Assembly: GCA_910585065.1 (NCBI GenBank) | Contig: CAJUCG010000002.1 | Span: 1-52,740 of the forward strand | DNA from: an uncultured Lachnospiraceae bacterium | Lineage (GTDB): Bacteria > Bacillota > Clostridia > Lachnospirales > Lachnospiraceae | Length of the DNA stretch: 52,740 nt | Direction of reading: 5' to 3' | Shown here: piece by piece, positions 32,613-40,491 of the stretch | How the letters are laid out: every line of letters begins with the position of its first letter | Position numbering within the stretch: the first letter of the stretch is position 1 | The notes under the pieces: generated by a model | What the model was told of the DNA's origin: nothing | Database searches by the model: none | The model's input: the letters and a program-made list of their open reading frames with translations, nothing else | Made by a program: the position numbers and the translations under genes

Positions 32613-34007
32613 TTATTTCTTAAAATAATTTACCGCATTATTATAGCAGATATCCTGCACAATCCCGCCGACAAACTCCACCTCATTTGGATATTCGCCC
32701 TCCTCAATCAGGTTTCCAAGCATATTGCAGAGAATTCTGCGGAAATATTCATGTCGTGTATAGGAGAGGAAACTGCGGCTGTCAGTCAGCATCCCGACAA
32801 ATTTGCTAATCAGACCAACCTGCGAAAGAGCCATAAGCTGACGCTCCATGCCATCCTTCTGATCATTAAACCACCACGCGGAGCCAAACTGCATTTTGCC
32901 AACGGTTCCGCCCTGCTGGAAACAATTGATTAGCGTTGCCAAAACTTCATTGTCCCTCGGATTTAAACAGTAAAGGATGGTTTTTGGCAGTTCATTAGTG
33001 GAATCAAGCGCGTCAAGCAGCATGGAAAGCTTTTTTGCAAAGTTTTGATCCTCGATCGCGTCAAAGCCTGTATCCGAACCAAGCTGTTTCATAGAGCGCG
33101 CAGAATTATTGCGCAGCGCGCCAATATGATACTGCTGTACCCAGCAAAGGCGCGCATATTGTCTGCCCAAATGTACAAGGACATAACTCTTGTACTGCTC
33201 AATTTCTGCACGGGTTAATTCCCCTCCCGCAAGTGCCTTCTTTACAATCTCATTCACCTGTTCTTTTGTTGCTGGCATATACATTACCACATCAAGTGCA
33301 TGATCCGCGCAGACACAGCCCACGCTGTCAAAATATTCAATGCGCTTGGTCAGTGCCTCGCACAGGCTTTCGATCCCGTGAATTTCAATTCCGGAAACAT
33401 CCGCAAGCTTTTTAATGTACGGCACATAAGCTGACAGTTCAATATTAAGTGCCTTGTCAGGACGAAACGCCGGGCCAACCTCCACTTTAAAAGATTTATC
33501 CTCCTTTAAAAGCTTATGGAAATGTAAGTCATCAATCGGATCATCGGTTGTAAAAAGTTTTTTTACATTGCTCATCGCAATTAATTTGCGTGCGGTCAGA
33601 GTCTGTAATTTCTCATTTGCACGATTGTAGACGGACTCTGCGGTATCCGGCGAAAGAATTTCCTCAATACCAAAATAACGGCGGAGTTCCAAATGCGTCC
33701 AGTGGAAAATCGGGTTCCCGATCGCATAAGGCATCACTTTGGCATACTCTAAGAATTTCTCGTAGTCACCCTTATCGCCTGTGATATAACTCTCGTCCAC
33801 ACCCATTTCACGCATCAGTCTCCATTTATAATGGTCGCCGCCAAGCCATGCCTCCGTGATGGAAGAAAACTTTTTGTCATTGTAGATTTCCTCAATGCTC
33901 AAATGGCAGTGAAAATCAAAAATCGGCATATCCTTCGCGTAATTGTCATAAAGAATCTGCGCTGTTTTGTTTTTGAGGACAAAGTCCTCCCCCATAAAAG
34001 TTTTCAT
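32613..34007 (-). CDS. uxaC: Glucuronate isomerase
   Basis: A 464-residue uronate isomerase that turns D-glucuronate into D-fructuronate and D-galacturonate into D-tagaturonate. Family features are complete: MPIFDFHCHLSIEEI with the metal-binding HxH near 34-36, WLGGDHYKWRLMREMGV, FTTDDPIDDL and CLNPRDNEVLATLI. It could use glucuronate released by the cytosolic GH115. The dehydrogenase and dehydratase for the next steps are not present intact in this window. AAGGGGG precedes the ATG. It is separated from the uxaB'-'uxaA remnant by about 4 kb of unrelated genes. Confidence 0.96.
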   Translation of the reverse strand: MKTFMGEDFVLKNKTAQILYDNYAKDMPIFDFHCHLSIEEIYNDKKFSSITEAWLGGDHYKWRLMREMGVDESYITGDKGDYEKFLEYAKVMPYAIGNPIFHWTHLELRRYFGIEEILSPDTAESVYNRANEKLQTLTARKLIAMSNVKKLFTTDDPIDDLHFHKLLKEDKSFKVEVGPAFRPDKALNIELSAYVPYIKKLADVSGIEIHGIESLCEALTKRIEYFDSVGCVCADHALDVVMYMPATKEQVNEIVKKALAGGELTRAEIEQYKSYVLVHLGRQYARLCWVQQYHIGALRNNSARSMKQLGSDTGFDAIEDQNFAKKLSMLLDALDSTNELPKTILYCLNPRDNEVLATLINCFQQGGTVGKMQFGSAWWFNDQKDGMERQLMALSQVGLISKFVGMLTDSRSFLSYTRHEYFRRILCNMLGNLIEEGEYPNEVEFVGGIVQDICYNNAVNYFKK

Positions 34008-34048
34008 AATTAACCCCCTTATATAATGTTTTTTAATTTATATGTTTA

Positions 34049-34594
34049 TCACAATTCCAATCTCATATCAATAACTTCTTGAAACCCTGCTATTCGGGAA
34101 TTAAAACCCTTAGGATTTCTGCCATATTCAACAAACCCCGCTTTTTCATATATGGATAATGCTCTTATATTGTCAGCAACCACACTCAACTCAAGTTGAA
34201 TATAACCCGCGACTCTTGCACATTCAATACACGCCATAGTTAACGCCTGTCCGATCCCAAGCCCCCAAAATTCTTTGGCGACACTGATACCAAATCTGGC
34301 ACGATGACGGACTTTATATTTCGTGCCTACTGCTTCGATCCCGGCAGTTCCCACAACTACATTATCAACTATGGCAACTATTTCAATTTCATTTTTACTT
34401 TCAGATTTTTCTTTTAAAAATTGGCATTCCTGCATTACATCGAAGGAATGCTCTTCTGGATAGGAAAGTAGGTAATCGGTTTCTCCATGTGTCAAATTAA
34501 AATTATCAAACACCGCCTGCCCATCACTTTCCATCCCATTTCTTAAACGGCATTCACTACCATTTTTTAATACTATTACCTGATTATATTTCAT
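34049..34594 (-). CDS. GNAT-family N-acetyltransferase
   Basis: A 181-residue acetyltransferase of the GNAT superfamily. The acetyl-CoA motif A is ARFGISVAKEFWGLGIGQALTMACIECAR (about 104-132), followed by the motif-B segment LELSVVADNIRALSIYEKAGFVEYGR. The size suits RimI-like or RimJ-like enzymes, but the substrate is unknown. GAGG precedes the ATG. Last gene of the mixed block before uxaC. Confidence 0.9.
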   Translation of the reverse strand: MKYNQVIVLKNGSECRLRNGMESDGQAVFDNFNLTHGETDYLLSYPEEHSFDVMQECQFLKEKSESKNEIEIVAIVDNVVVGTAGIEAVGTKYKVRHRARFGISVAKEFWGLGIGQALTMACIECARVAGYIQLELSVVADNIRALSIYEKAGFVEYGRNPKGFNSRIAGFQEVIDMRLEL

Positions 34595-34652
34595 AGCTGA
34601 TGCCTCGCAAATTCTGATTTATATTTTTGATTGTAAAATACTTATCTGGTAT

Positions 34653-35393
34653 TTACAAATCATTTTTCGACGGATACACAGTCCTAGAAAAGGGGAAATT
34701 TTCCAGATAATTCAAAATATCACAGAGATTTGTTATCTGTATTTCCTGCCCGTATTCTTTTATTTCTTTGGTGCGATTGATCAATACTGCCCCCGCTCCC
34801 GCATTGTGAGCGCACTCAATATCCTTTCTTTCATCGCCGACAAAAATTATTTCGGAAATTGAAAGGTTCATTTTATCTGCCAGCAGGGATAATCCTTTTC
34901 CAGAAGGTTTGCGATATCCAGTATCATTTGATGTGTAAGGAAATTCGATATATTTTAATATCTCCTTAATATCATCTAATGCATAAATATTATCCATTCC
35001 ATAAGCCACATCCGATAAAGTACCAGTTAAAATTTTTCTTTTTCTTATTTCTCTTAGTGCATTTTCTACTTCAGAATATAACCGTGCTTCACGGCGAAAA
35101 TAGGAATAAAAACCTTTTTTGATATTTTCTAAATAAGATTTCGAGATAGAGGTACCCTCTAGGATCTCCGTAAAAATTTTTGTTGAGGATACCTCCACTT
35201 CTCTGGGGTTTATCCTTGTATTATATTTTGTCAGCACATTGCCAATATGTTTATACTCTGTTTCTTTTATCGTCAAATTATATTCCTTTGCTATACTTTC
35301 AAATGCCGGACGATACAATGCTGACCAATTAAGCGGAAACGGATAGTGAACCAATGTCTGCCCTATATCAAAAACAATCGCTTTTACTTCCAT
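34653..35393 (-). CDS. HAD-superfamily hydrolase
   Basis: A 246-residue HAD hydrolase. Motif I is FDIGQTL, with Gln where the second Asp (DxD) is usually found, so its phosphatase chemistry may be altered. Motif II falls near GTLSDVAYG, motif III at the KPSGKGL lysine, and motif IV at FVGDERKDIECAHNAGA. The substrate is unknown. It is followed and preceded by other metabolic-repair-type genes, among them a second HAD protein at 35455 with a similar oddity. Confidence 0.85.
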   Translation of the reverse strand: MEVKAIVFDIGQTLVHYPFPLNWSALYRPAFESIAKEYNLTIKETEYKHIGNVLTKYNTRINPREVEVSSTKIFTEILEGTSISKSYLENIKKGFYSYFRREARLYSEVENALREIRKRKILTGTLSDVAYGMDNIYALDDIKEILKYIEFPYTSNDTGYRKPSGKGLSLLADKMNLSISEIIFVGDERKDIECAHNAGAGAVLINRTKEIKEYGQEIQITNLCDILNYLENFPFSRTVYPSKNDL

Positions 35394-35454
35394 ATTTTCT
35401 CTCTTTCCCTATAAACTGCAATCCGTCAAATTTAACCTTACGTTATATAAATCA

Positions 35455-36123
35455 TCAAACAATATCTAAAATATCCAGCGGCATTTCAAGTTGCAAGAAT
35501 TCCGGCTTCCTCTTTGAGGACTGCCCCACTCTCTCTTTTAAATACCATACCGCTTGTGCTGCTTTCATGCCAACAATTTTTGCTGCTTCTAATTCATCGC
35601 TTCCCCCATCGCCGACATATAAGCAATCCCCCGCATCAAGATTTATCCCTTCCAAACATTTTTTATATATTGCAGGATCTGGCTTTTTTAGTCCTTCGTC
35701 ACAGGATAGACATACCATATCAAAATAAGGATAGAGAATACTTTTTTTAATTACTATTGCTTCCTCTGAAAAACAATTACTGATCAATCCAATTCGTATT
35801 CCCTTTTTCTTTAACGCGCTTAACATGGGAATAATACTTTTATGCAAATGGCAAAAGGCATCTTCTCTATTTTGAATCCGTTTATTTACAATAAGATTTA
35901 TTTTTGCTTCCGAGTAACAACTATTTGCTTTCAGGATTTTTTCTAAAATTTCCTCTAAGCTTATCTTTCCAATTGTTCTGTCCGCTTCTGCCGCACGCCA
36001 TATCTCTTTAAATTTTTCTTCCTCAATACCCGCATCCATTGCCATCTGTCTTCCAAAATACAATGAACTTTCAAAAAGAGTGATAAGCGTTTCATACATA
36101 TCGAAGATCACTGCCTTTACCAT
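35455..36123 (-). CDS. HAD-superfamily hydrolase
   Basis: A 222-residue HAD hydrolase with motif I FDMYETL (Tyr in place of the second Asp), motif II GLISNCF, motif III KKPDPAIYKKCLE and motif IV YVGDGGSDELEAAKIVGMKA. The cap domain is helical. Two in-frame ATGs exist (36129 and 36123); the second is taken because AGAGGG lies 7 nt in front of it and only 1-2 nt in front of the first. Substrate unknown. It is distantly similar in layout to the neighbouring HAD gene. Confidence 0.87.
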   Translation of the reverse strand: MVKAVIFDMYETLITLFESSLYFGRQMAMDAGIEEEKFKEIWRAAEADRTIGKISLEEILEKILKANSCYSEAKINLIVNKRIQNREDAFCHLHKSIIPMLSALKKKGIRIGLISNCFSEEAIVIKKSILYPYFDMVCLSCDEGLKKPDPAIYKKCLEGINLDAGDCLYVGDGGSDELEAAKIVGMKAAQAVWYLKERVGQSSKRKPEFLQLEMPLDILDIV

Positions 36124-36164
36124 TCGCATTCCCTCTTAAACATCAATTAAAATCTACACATTTC

Positions 36165-36752
36165 TTATAGACTAAAAGTATTCTTCTCCACCGCAATATA
36201 AATATTCTTCCCCATCTTTTCTTCAAAATGTTTTTTGATTTTTAAATTAATATCCCATTTTTCTTGCGGATAGAAACCATATCTGCGTTTTACATCATTC
36301 ATTCTCTCTTCAATATCCAATACCTGCTGGGGACCTGCAATGGAATCACATAACTGAATCAGTCTGTCATACTCATCCATAACAACTACTTTCAGAGCGT
36401 CTTCAATCATCCTTTGTTCTTCCTCTGTAGTATCAAATTTTCCTATATATTGATCCAGTGTTTGATTGTTAAAGGAATGAGTTAAGCATATTTTTGCAAC
36501 TTCATCGTACCCTAACGACATCATATAGGAATACCCATCGGATACATGTCCCAGATGCCTTACTCCAAATTTTCTTCCAATATCATGCAAAAGTCCACAA
36601 ATATATGCCTTGTCCGCATCTAAATCACTACATTCCTGTGCAATTCTTTCCGCGCAGTGGGCAGCAACGCGGCTGTGGTTTCCCCATGGTCCCGGATTAC
36701 ATTTCTCCGCTTCTATCAGAAGCTCTTCCGCCATCTCCCTGGTCGGCAACAT
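36165..36752 (-). CDS. HD-domain phosphohydrolase
   Basis: A 195-residue HD-superfamily hydrolase with the metal ligands in NHSRVAAHCAERIA, LLHDIGRKFG and VVMDEYDRLIQLCDSIAG. It probably acts on a nucleotide or a phosphorylated compound; the substrate is unknown. The open frame starts at 36782, but the ATG at 36752 (MLPTREM) has the better spacing to AAGGAG (about 11 nt, against 2 nt for the ATG at 36761). Its 5' end overlaps the tail of the zinc-ribbon gene. Confidence 0.85.
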   Translation of the reverse strand: MLPTREMAEELLIEAEKCNPGPWGNHSRVAAHCAERIAQECSDLDADKAYICGLLHDIGRKFGVRHLGHVSDGYSYMMSLGYDEVAKICLTHSFNNQTLDQYIGKFDTTEEEQRMIEDALKVVVMDEYDRLIQLCDSIAGPQQVLDIEERMNDVKRRYGFYPQEKWDINLKIKKHFEEKMGKNIYIAVEKNTFSL

Positions 36753-37146
36753 AAAAATCATTTCTCCTTTCATAAGTCGCACCGTTTTTCATCAAGGATT
36801 CCTTTACAGCACGCCGCTTTTCAGCTCTTACTCTGCCATGCATTTTGTGCTGATAATTTTTTCTTCTCCAAAATTTCCTCTCCCCTGCACTGCCCGCTTC
36901 CACATCGGTCATCACATAGACCTCATAGGGAGTTTCCGGTCGTCCGCTGCAAAACGGACAATCTGGCTCGCCGCAAACCTCATCGAGCCACTCATTGCAC
37001 GAGGCACAGCACCATGCATCATGTTTGTAAATTTGGTAGATCTCCTTCTGTCCACATATCGAACAGATCGAATCCGAATGCCATCCGATCTGTTTCCACT
37101 TAAATTGATTTTTGCGATATCTTAAATAATTTCTTCTGCTCTTCAT
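36697..37146 (-). CDS. Small zinc-ribbon protein with overlapping C-terminal tail
   Basis: A 149-residue protein with three CxxC-type pairs (ICSICG, WCCASC, CGEPDCPFC) that look like two zinc ribbons, then a very basic stretch (RKFWRRKNYQHKMHGRVRAEKRRA). No enzyme motif. The last 30 or so residues (NGATYERRNDFYVADQGDG...) read across the ribosome site and start of the HD gene in another frame, overlapping it by 56 nt, and look non-conserved. The gene may originally have stopped near 36790 and lost its stop by frameshift. Nucleic-acid binding is plausible but not shown. Confidence 0.65.
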   Translation of the reverse strand: MKSRRNYLRYRKNQFKWKQIGWHSDSICSICGQKEIYQIYKHDAWCCASCNEWLDEVCGEPDCPFCSGRPETPYEVYVMTDVEAGSAGERKFWRRKNYQHKMHGRVRAEKRRAVKESLMKNGATYERRNDFYVADQGDGGRASDRSGEM

Positions 37147-37207
37147 TTTTCACCCTGCGCATTATACGCATATATTTTTTTATGTCTTCAACCATAGCAT
37201 CCTGCTT

Positions 37208-37849
37208 CTACATCCCCGCGCCCTTTTCTAAGAGCAATTTTTCCAAATATACAAAAAAATTGTCCGCAATTGGCTGCATCTGTTCTGCCAGTTCTTCCCG
37301 CCTTGTCATTTCCCTATCAAAATCAAATAAAATTCCGTGATCCGTTGATATATCCCCGCATTCTTCCAAATCAAACATCACTTCATGATCAATCTGCACC
37401 ACCTGACATTTTTCTTCATCGGGCATATTCTTTAGATCGATACAACGAATAAAATATCCCTCCTCATCCCATGCAAAGGGGAGATAACCATTTTCTACCA
37501 ACATAGGATTCCTCGCATCTAAGATCCCCTCAAATTTATTCTCCACCGAATTTCGCCCAATCCCACCGTCAAAATAGTGAAAATAGGTGGTGAGAAAAAT
37601 TTTTAATACCCTTGGGAGCCTCACTCCAATATTTTCTTCAAGCTCAGCAATCTCCTTATCGCTCACTTGCGCAGGAAGCAGCCGCCATGTCACCCATTCC
37701 TCCTCATCCGGCACACAGCCCTCCGCCCACATTGGTTCGTTGCCCTCAATAACGGGAATTTTTACAAGAACTTCACCCTCGCTTTTTAATTTCTTATAGA
37801 GGGACTGAAAAAAATTTTTGATTAGTGTTTTTATTTCTTCTATATCCAT
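37208..37849 (-). CDS. SMI1/KNR4 (SUKH) domain protein
   Basis: A 213-residue soluble protein with a SUKH-type domain (VSDKEIAELEENIGVRLPRVLKIFLTTY at about 66-93, DEEGYFIRCIDLK). Such domains are often immunity proteins against secreted polymorphic toxins, but no toxin gene is visible nearby. The open frame begins at a TTG (37855); the ATG at 37849 is preferred, although no clear ribosome site precedes either. Confidence 0.75.
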   Translation of the reverse strand: MDIEEIKTLIKNFFQSLYKKLKSEGEVLVKIPVIEGNEPMWAEGCVPDEEEWVTWRLLPAQVSDKEIAELEENIGVRLPRVLKIFLTTYFHYFDGGIGRNSVENKFEGILDARNPMLVENGYLPFAWDEEGYFIRCIDLKNMPDEEKCQVVQIDHEVMFDLEECGDISTDHGILFDFDREMTRREELAEQMQPIADNFFVYLEKLLLEKGAGM

Positions 37850-37934
37850 AAACAAACTTTGTTTACCATATTTTATTGTGAAAAGATTAATAATTGGAAA
37901 CAGATGCCTTTAAATGCTCTATAATACCTTCCAA

Positions 37935-38344
37935 TTACAGTGTGACTCCCGTCTTAAAGATCGCGATATCCCTCGCTCTCGTCCGCTCATTCACTGTCTG
38001 CTGCCCGCCCACTGCCGCCACAACCAGTTGAATCAGCTCTTCAAGTTTATCTTCAAAACGCTCCCCCGCAATAATCCCGCCCGCATCAAAATCAATCCAG
38101 TTCGATTTGCGCTTTGCAAGCTCGGAATTCAAACCGTATACAAACCATCCTGCGCCGCCAGCTTATCCATATGTCCCGATGCTCTTGGCTGAACTACTGC
38201 CACGTCGGAACAGATCACCCCCGCATCGTTTAAATCCTGTAAAATCCAATCCACAAAAGCACGCAGAAAATTTCCCTCGCCAAACTGAAGGATTTTTATT
38301 GGTCTTTTCTCTGTTTTAAAATTAGTTCTATTTAATTCTCTCAT
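37935..38344 (-). pseudogene. uxaB'-'uxaA deletion fusion (tagaturonate reductase start joined to altronate dehydratase end)
   Basis: The 5' part (38344 to 38129) encodes about 71 residues of a tagaturonate reductase N-terminus (PIKILQFGEGNFLRAFVDWILQD, VAVVQPRASGHMDKLAAQDGLYTV), then stops at TGA. Overlapping it in another frame, 38132 to 37935 encodes the end of an altronate dehydratase (SELAKRKSNWIDFDAGGIIAGE, ending RDIAIFKTGVTL). One deletion between the two genes explains this; the junction lies close to 38125-38135. Most of both genes, about 2.5 kb by family length, is missing. Not functional. The gene after it in the original operon may have been uxaC. Confidence 0.8.
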
Positions 38345-38407
38345 ACGCTCTCTCTTTTTGGAATATTGCAATCTGGTTCTAAATCACAGTTCTCTGCATT
38401 TTTCTAT

Positions 38408-39241
38408 TTACATTCTCTGTCGGATATATGCAATGGCCTCAGGGATATCCTCTCCCACCGTCTCCTCAAACACAAGATTCGCATTCGGACATACCTTCTT
38501 AATTTCGGAAAGAATCCTTGAATAGTCAAAAATTCCCTTTCCGACTCCACACTGTGTAAGTGAACCATCACTTTCTATCACACAGTCTTTCAGATGAAAA
38601 ACACAGATCCTATCTCCAAAAGTCTGCAATCCCTCTGCAAGAATCTCATACTGCTTTTCAATATTTGACGCATCAAGATAATTGTACAGATCAAATATAA
38701 TTTTAATATTCTCCCTGCCAATCTCTCTTACCGCGCGCTCAAGGCGTTTCACATTGTAACAGACATGACCGATTGCGCCCTCCATCCCAACATATGCTTT
38801 ATGGTCCTTCGCATAATCACACAATTCTGCAAAGGTATTTACCACTCCGGCAAAAGCTTCTCCCGTATGATTTCCCGGATGATAAATCCAGGGATCGCCA
38901 TTTACAGAACCAGTTTCCGAGCCGACGGTATCACAGCCAAAATCATGTGCAAGCCGTAAATAATCCCGAAATACTGCCGCGCCAATCTTCGCCTTTTCCT
39001 TATCCGGATGAACCGGATTAAAATACGCGCCGAGCAGCGGTATACTTTTTTTTGCTGCATCAAATGTTTCAGCAACCTTTTTCGCGCGCTGTACATCCAC
39101 TCCCCCCGGCAGATAAGCCACATCCGGCAGCACCTTGTAAGCGACAAGCTGCACACCGTCAAGCCCTAAAGCACAAAGCTGCTCCACAATTTCTTTTTCA
39201 CCCGTAACCCCCAAATCATGTGCGCGAATAAATAATTTCAT
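38408..39241 (-). CDS. Sugar phosphate isomerase/epimerase-like TIM-barrel protein
   Basis: A 277-residue xylose-isomerase-like TIM-barrel protein. Likely metal ligands are Glu in YVGMEGA, Asp in IIFDLYNYLD, His in CVFHLKD and Glu in LVFEETVG. The exact substrate is unknown; the setting with a KDPG aldolase points to uronate or keto-sugar metabolism. Its ATG overlaps the aldolase TAA by 1 nt (TAATG), so it is translationally coupled, and GGAGAAGAAAT serves as ribosome site. It stands upstream of the uxaB'-'uxaA remnant in the same direction. Confidence 0.85.
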   Translation of the reverse strand: MKLFIRAHDLGVTGEKEIVEQLCALGLDGVQLVAYKVLPDVAYLPGGVDVQRAKKVAETFDAAKKSIPLLGAYFNPVHPDKEKAKIGAAVFRDYLRLAHDFGCDTVGSETGSVNGDPWIYHPGNHTGEAFAGVVNTFAELCDYAKDHKAYVGMEGAIGHVCYNVKRLERAVREIGRENIKIIFDLYNYLDASNIEKQYEILAEGLQTFGDRICVFHLKDCVIESDGSLTQCGVGKGIFDYSRILSEIKKVCPNANLVFEETVGEDIPEAIAYIRQRM

Positions 39242-40212
39242 TATTTCTTCTCCACCAGATGAACTGCAAAACCGCCAAATTCTTCTTTCAGATACACCAC
39301 AGTCATCCTGCCGGTCTCATCGTATTTTGCAGTATCCATATCGACTTCAATGCCCATATATCCAAGCTGATAAACCGCACGGCGCACACTGTTCGCCGCC
39401 ACTGCAATATGTCCCTTTGTCCCCCTATAAGGTGCTTTCATACACTCGATAAAACTTCCCGCAAATACGCTGCTGTTTCCAATTTTCTGTTCCCAGCCAA
39501 ACATCTTTGCAAATTTTTCTGTGGTTGCCTTCGCCTCGTCCTCACCCTCGCAATTTATCCCGACATGGGCAACACAAAATCCCAGCATCTTGTTGACCGC
39601 CGCGCGGCAAAGTGCCGTGATCTCGTCCCATTTGCCCGCCTTTACCAATTTATCCGGGACAATCCAGCTCCCGCCGCAGCAAACCACTTTAGGGAATGAA
39701 AGATAGGTATTTAAATTATTTTCATTGATCCCGCCCGTCGGCATAAATTTCATTGCGGAATACGGTGCGGCGATCGCCTTGATATAAGGGAGTCCGCCTG
39801 CCTGTTCCGCCGGAAAGAATTTTACAAAGTCAAGACCAAGTTCCATTGCCTGCTCGATCTGGCTGCCGTTGGCAACACCCGGTATAAATGGAACTCCTCT
39901 ATCTAAGCAGTGCTTTACCACAGAAGGATTTAACCCCGGTGCCACACAAAATTTCGCGCCCGCCGCGATCGCCCGGTCACACTGATCTATGGTAAGAACT
40001 GTGCCAGCACCGACAAGCATATCCGGATACGCCTGTACCATCTGCGAGATCACCTTGTCCGCGCCCGCCGCGCGAAATGTGACCTCAGCACAGTGAATTC
40101 CACCTTCATACAATGCCTTTGCAAGATTTACTGCATCGTCGGTATTCTCCAGTTTGATCACCGGAACAATGCCCGTGCATTCCATCTGCTCCAAAAATTT
40201 TTTGTTATCCAT
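39241..40212 (-). CDS. KDPG/KHG aldolase with C-terminal VOC domain
   Basis: A 323-residue fusion. Residues 1-207 are a complete 2-keto-3-deoxy-6-phosphogluconate aldolase: EVTFRAAGADKVI with Glu43, VGAGTVLTIDQ, Schiff-base Lys131 in VKFFPAEQ, and MPTGGINENNL. It would split KDPG into pyruvate and glyceraldehyde 3-phosphate at the end of uronate breakdown. Residues 209-323 form a glyoxalase/VOC-like domain (GFCVAHVGINCEGEDEAKATTEKFAKMFGW, HIAVAANSVRRAVYQLGYMGIEVD, GFAVHLVEK). The role of the second domain is unknown; it may bind or modify a related keto-acid. First gene after a promoter at 40285-40313. A KDG kinase gene is not in the window. Confidence 0.9.
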   Translation of the reverse strand: MDNKKFLEQMECTGIVPVIKLENTDDAVNLAKALYEGGIHCAEVTFRAAGADKVISQMVQAYPDMLVGAGTVLTIDQCDRAIAAGAKFCVAPGLNPSVVKHCLDRGVPFIPGVANGSQIEQAMELGLDFVKFFPAEQAGGLPYIKAIAAPYSAMKFMPTGGINENNLNTYLSFPKVVCCGGSWIVPDKLVKAGKWDEITALCRAAVNKMLGFCVAHVGINCEGEDEAKATTEKFAKMFGWEQKIGNSSVFAGSFIECMKAPYRGTKGHIAVAANSVRRAVYQLGYMGIEVDMDTAKYDETGRMTVVYLKEEFGGFAVHLVEKK

Positions 40213-40269
40213 TTTGATCTTCCTCCTGATTTTATTGATTGACTGAAAATATTGTGAATCAGCATTGAT

Positions 40270-40313
40270 AAAATATCTCCCAATATTTTACCATAATTTC
40301 CATCAGGTTTCAA
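40270..40313 (-). promoter_or_regulatory. Promoter of the aldolase operon with overlapping inverted repeat
   Basis: On the minus strand TTGAAA (40308-40313), a 17-nt spacer and TAAAAT (40285-40290). The inverted repeat AAAATAT (40270-40276) with ATATTTT (40283-40289) overlaps the -10 box and the start, fitting a repressor site for a GntR- or IclR-type uronate regulator. The start falls about 65 nt before the ATG. Confidence 0.65.
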
Positions 40314-40420
40314 GTATATTACAAATATTTTCTTTAAAAAAGGGATTTTTCTGAACATTTTCTCTGAAGTTTTTATATAAAAGTGTTAGTAACTAATTTT
40401 TATACGCGCCCCCACACAAA

Positions 40421-40460
40421 AGATAAGCGCGGGAATTCTTACTGCCTCCCGCGCTTATCT
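40421..40460 (-). terminator. Terminator of the sigma/anti-sigma operon
   Basis: AGATAAGCGCGGGA (40421-40434) pairs perfectly with TCCCGCGCTTATCT (40447-40460), a 14-bp stem. On the minus strand it is followed by TTTTGTGTGG, and it lies 30 nt after the anti-sigma gene stop. Confidence 0.85.
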
Positions 40461-40491
40461 AAACTGCACTTTACTCCACCCGCCATATTTC

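Noticed and set aside
36697..37849. SUKH plus zinc-ribbon genes as a toxin/immunity locus
   Set aside because: No secreted toxin, export signal or repeat protein is encoded nearby; the SUKH gene alone does not support it.
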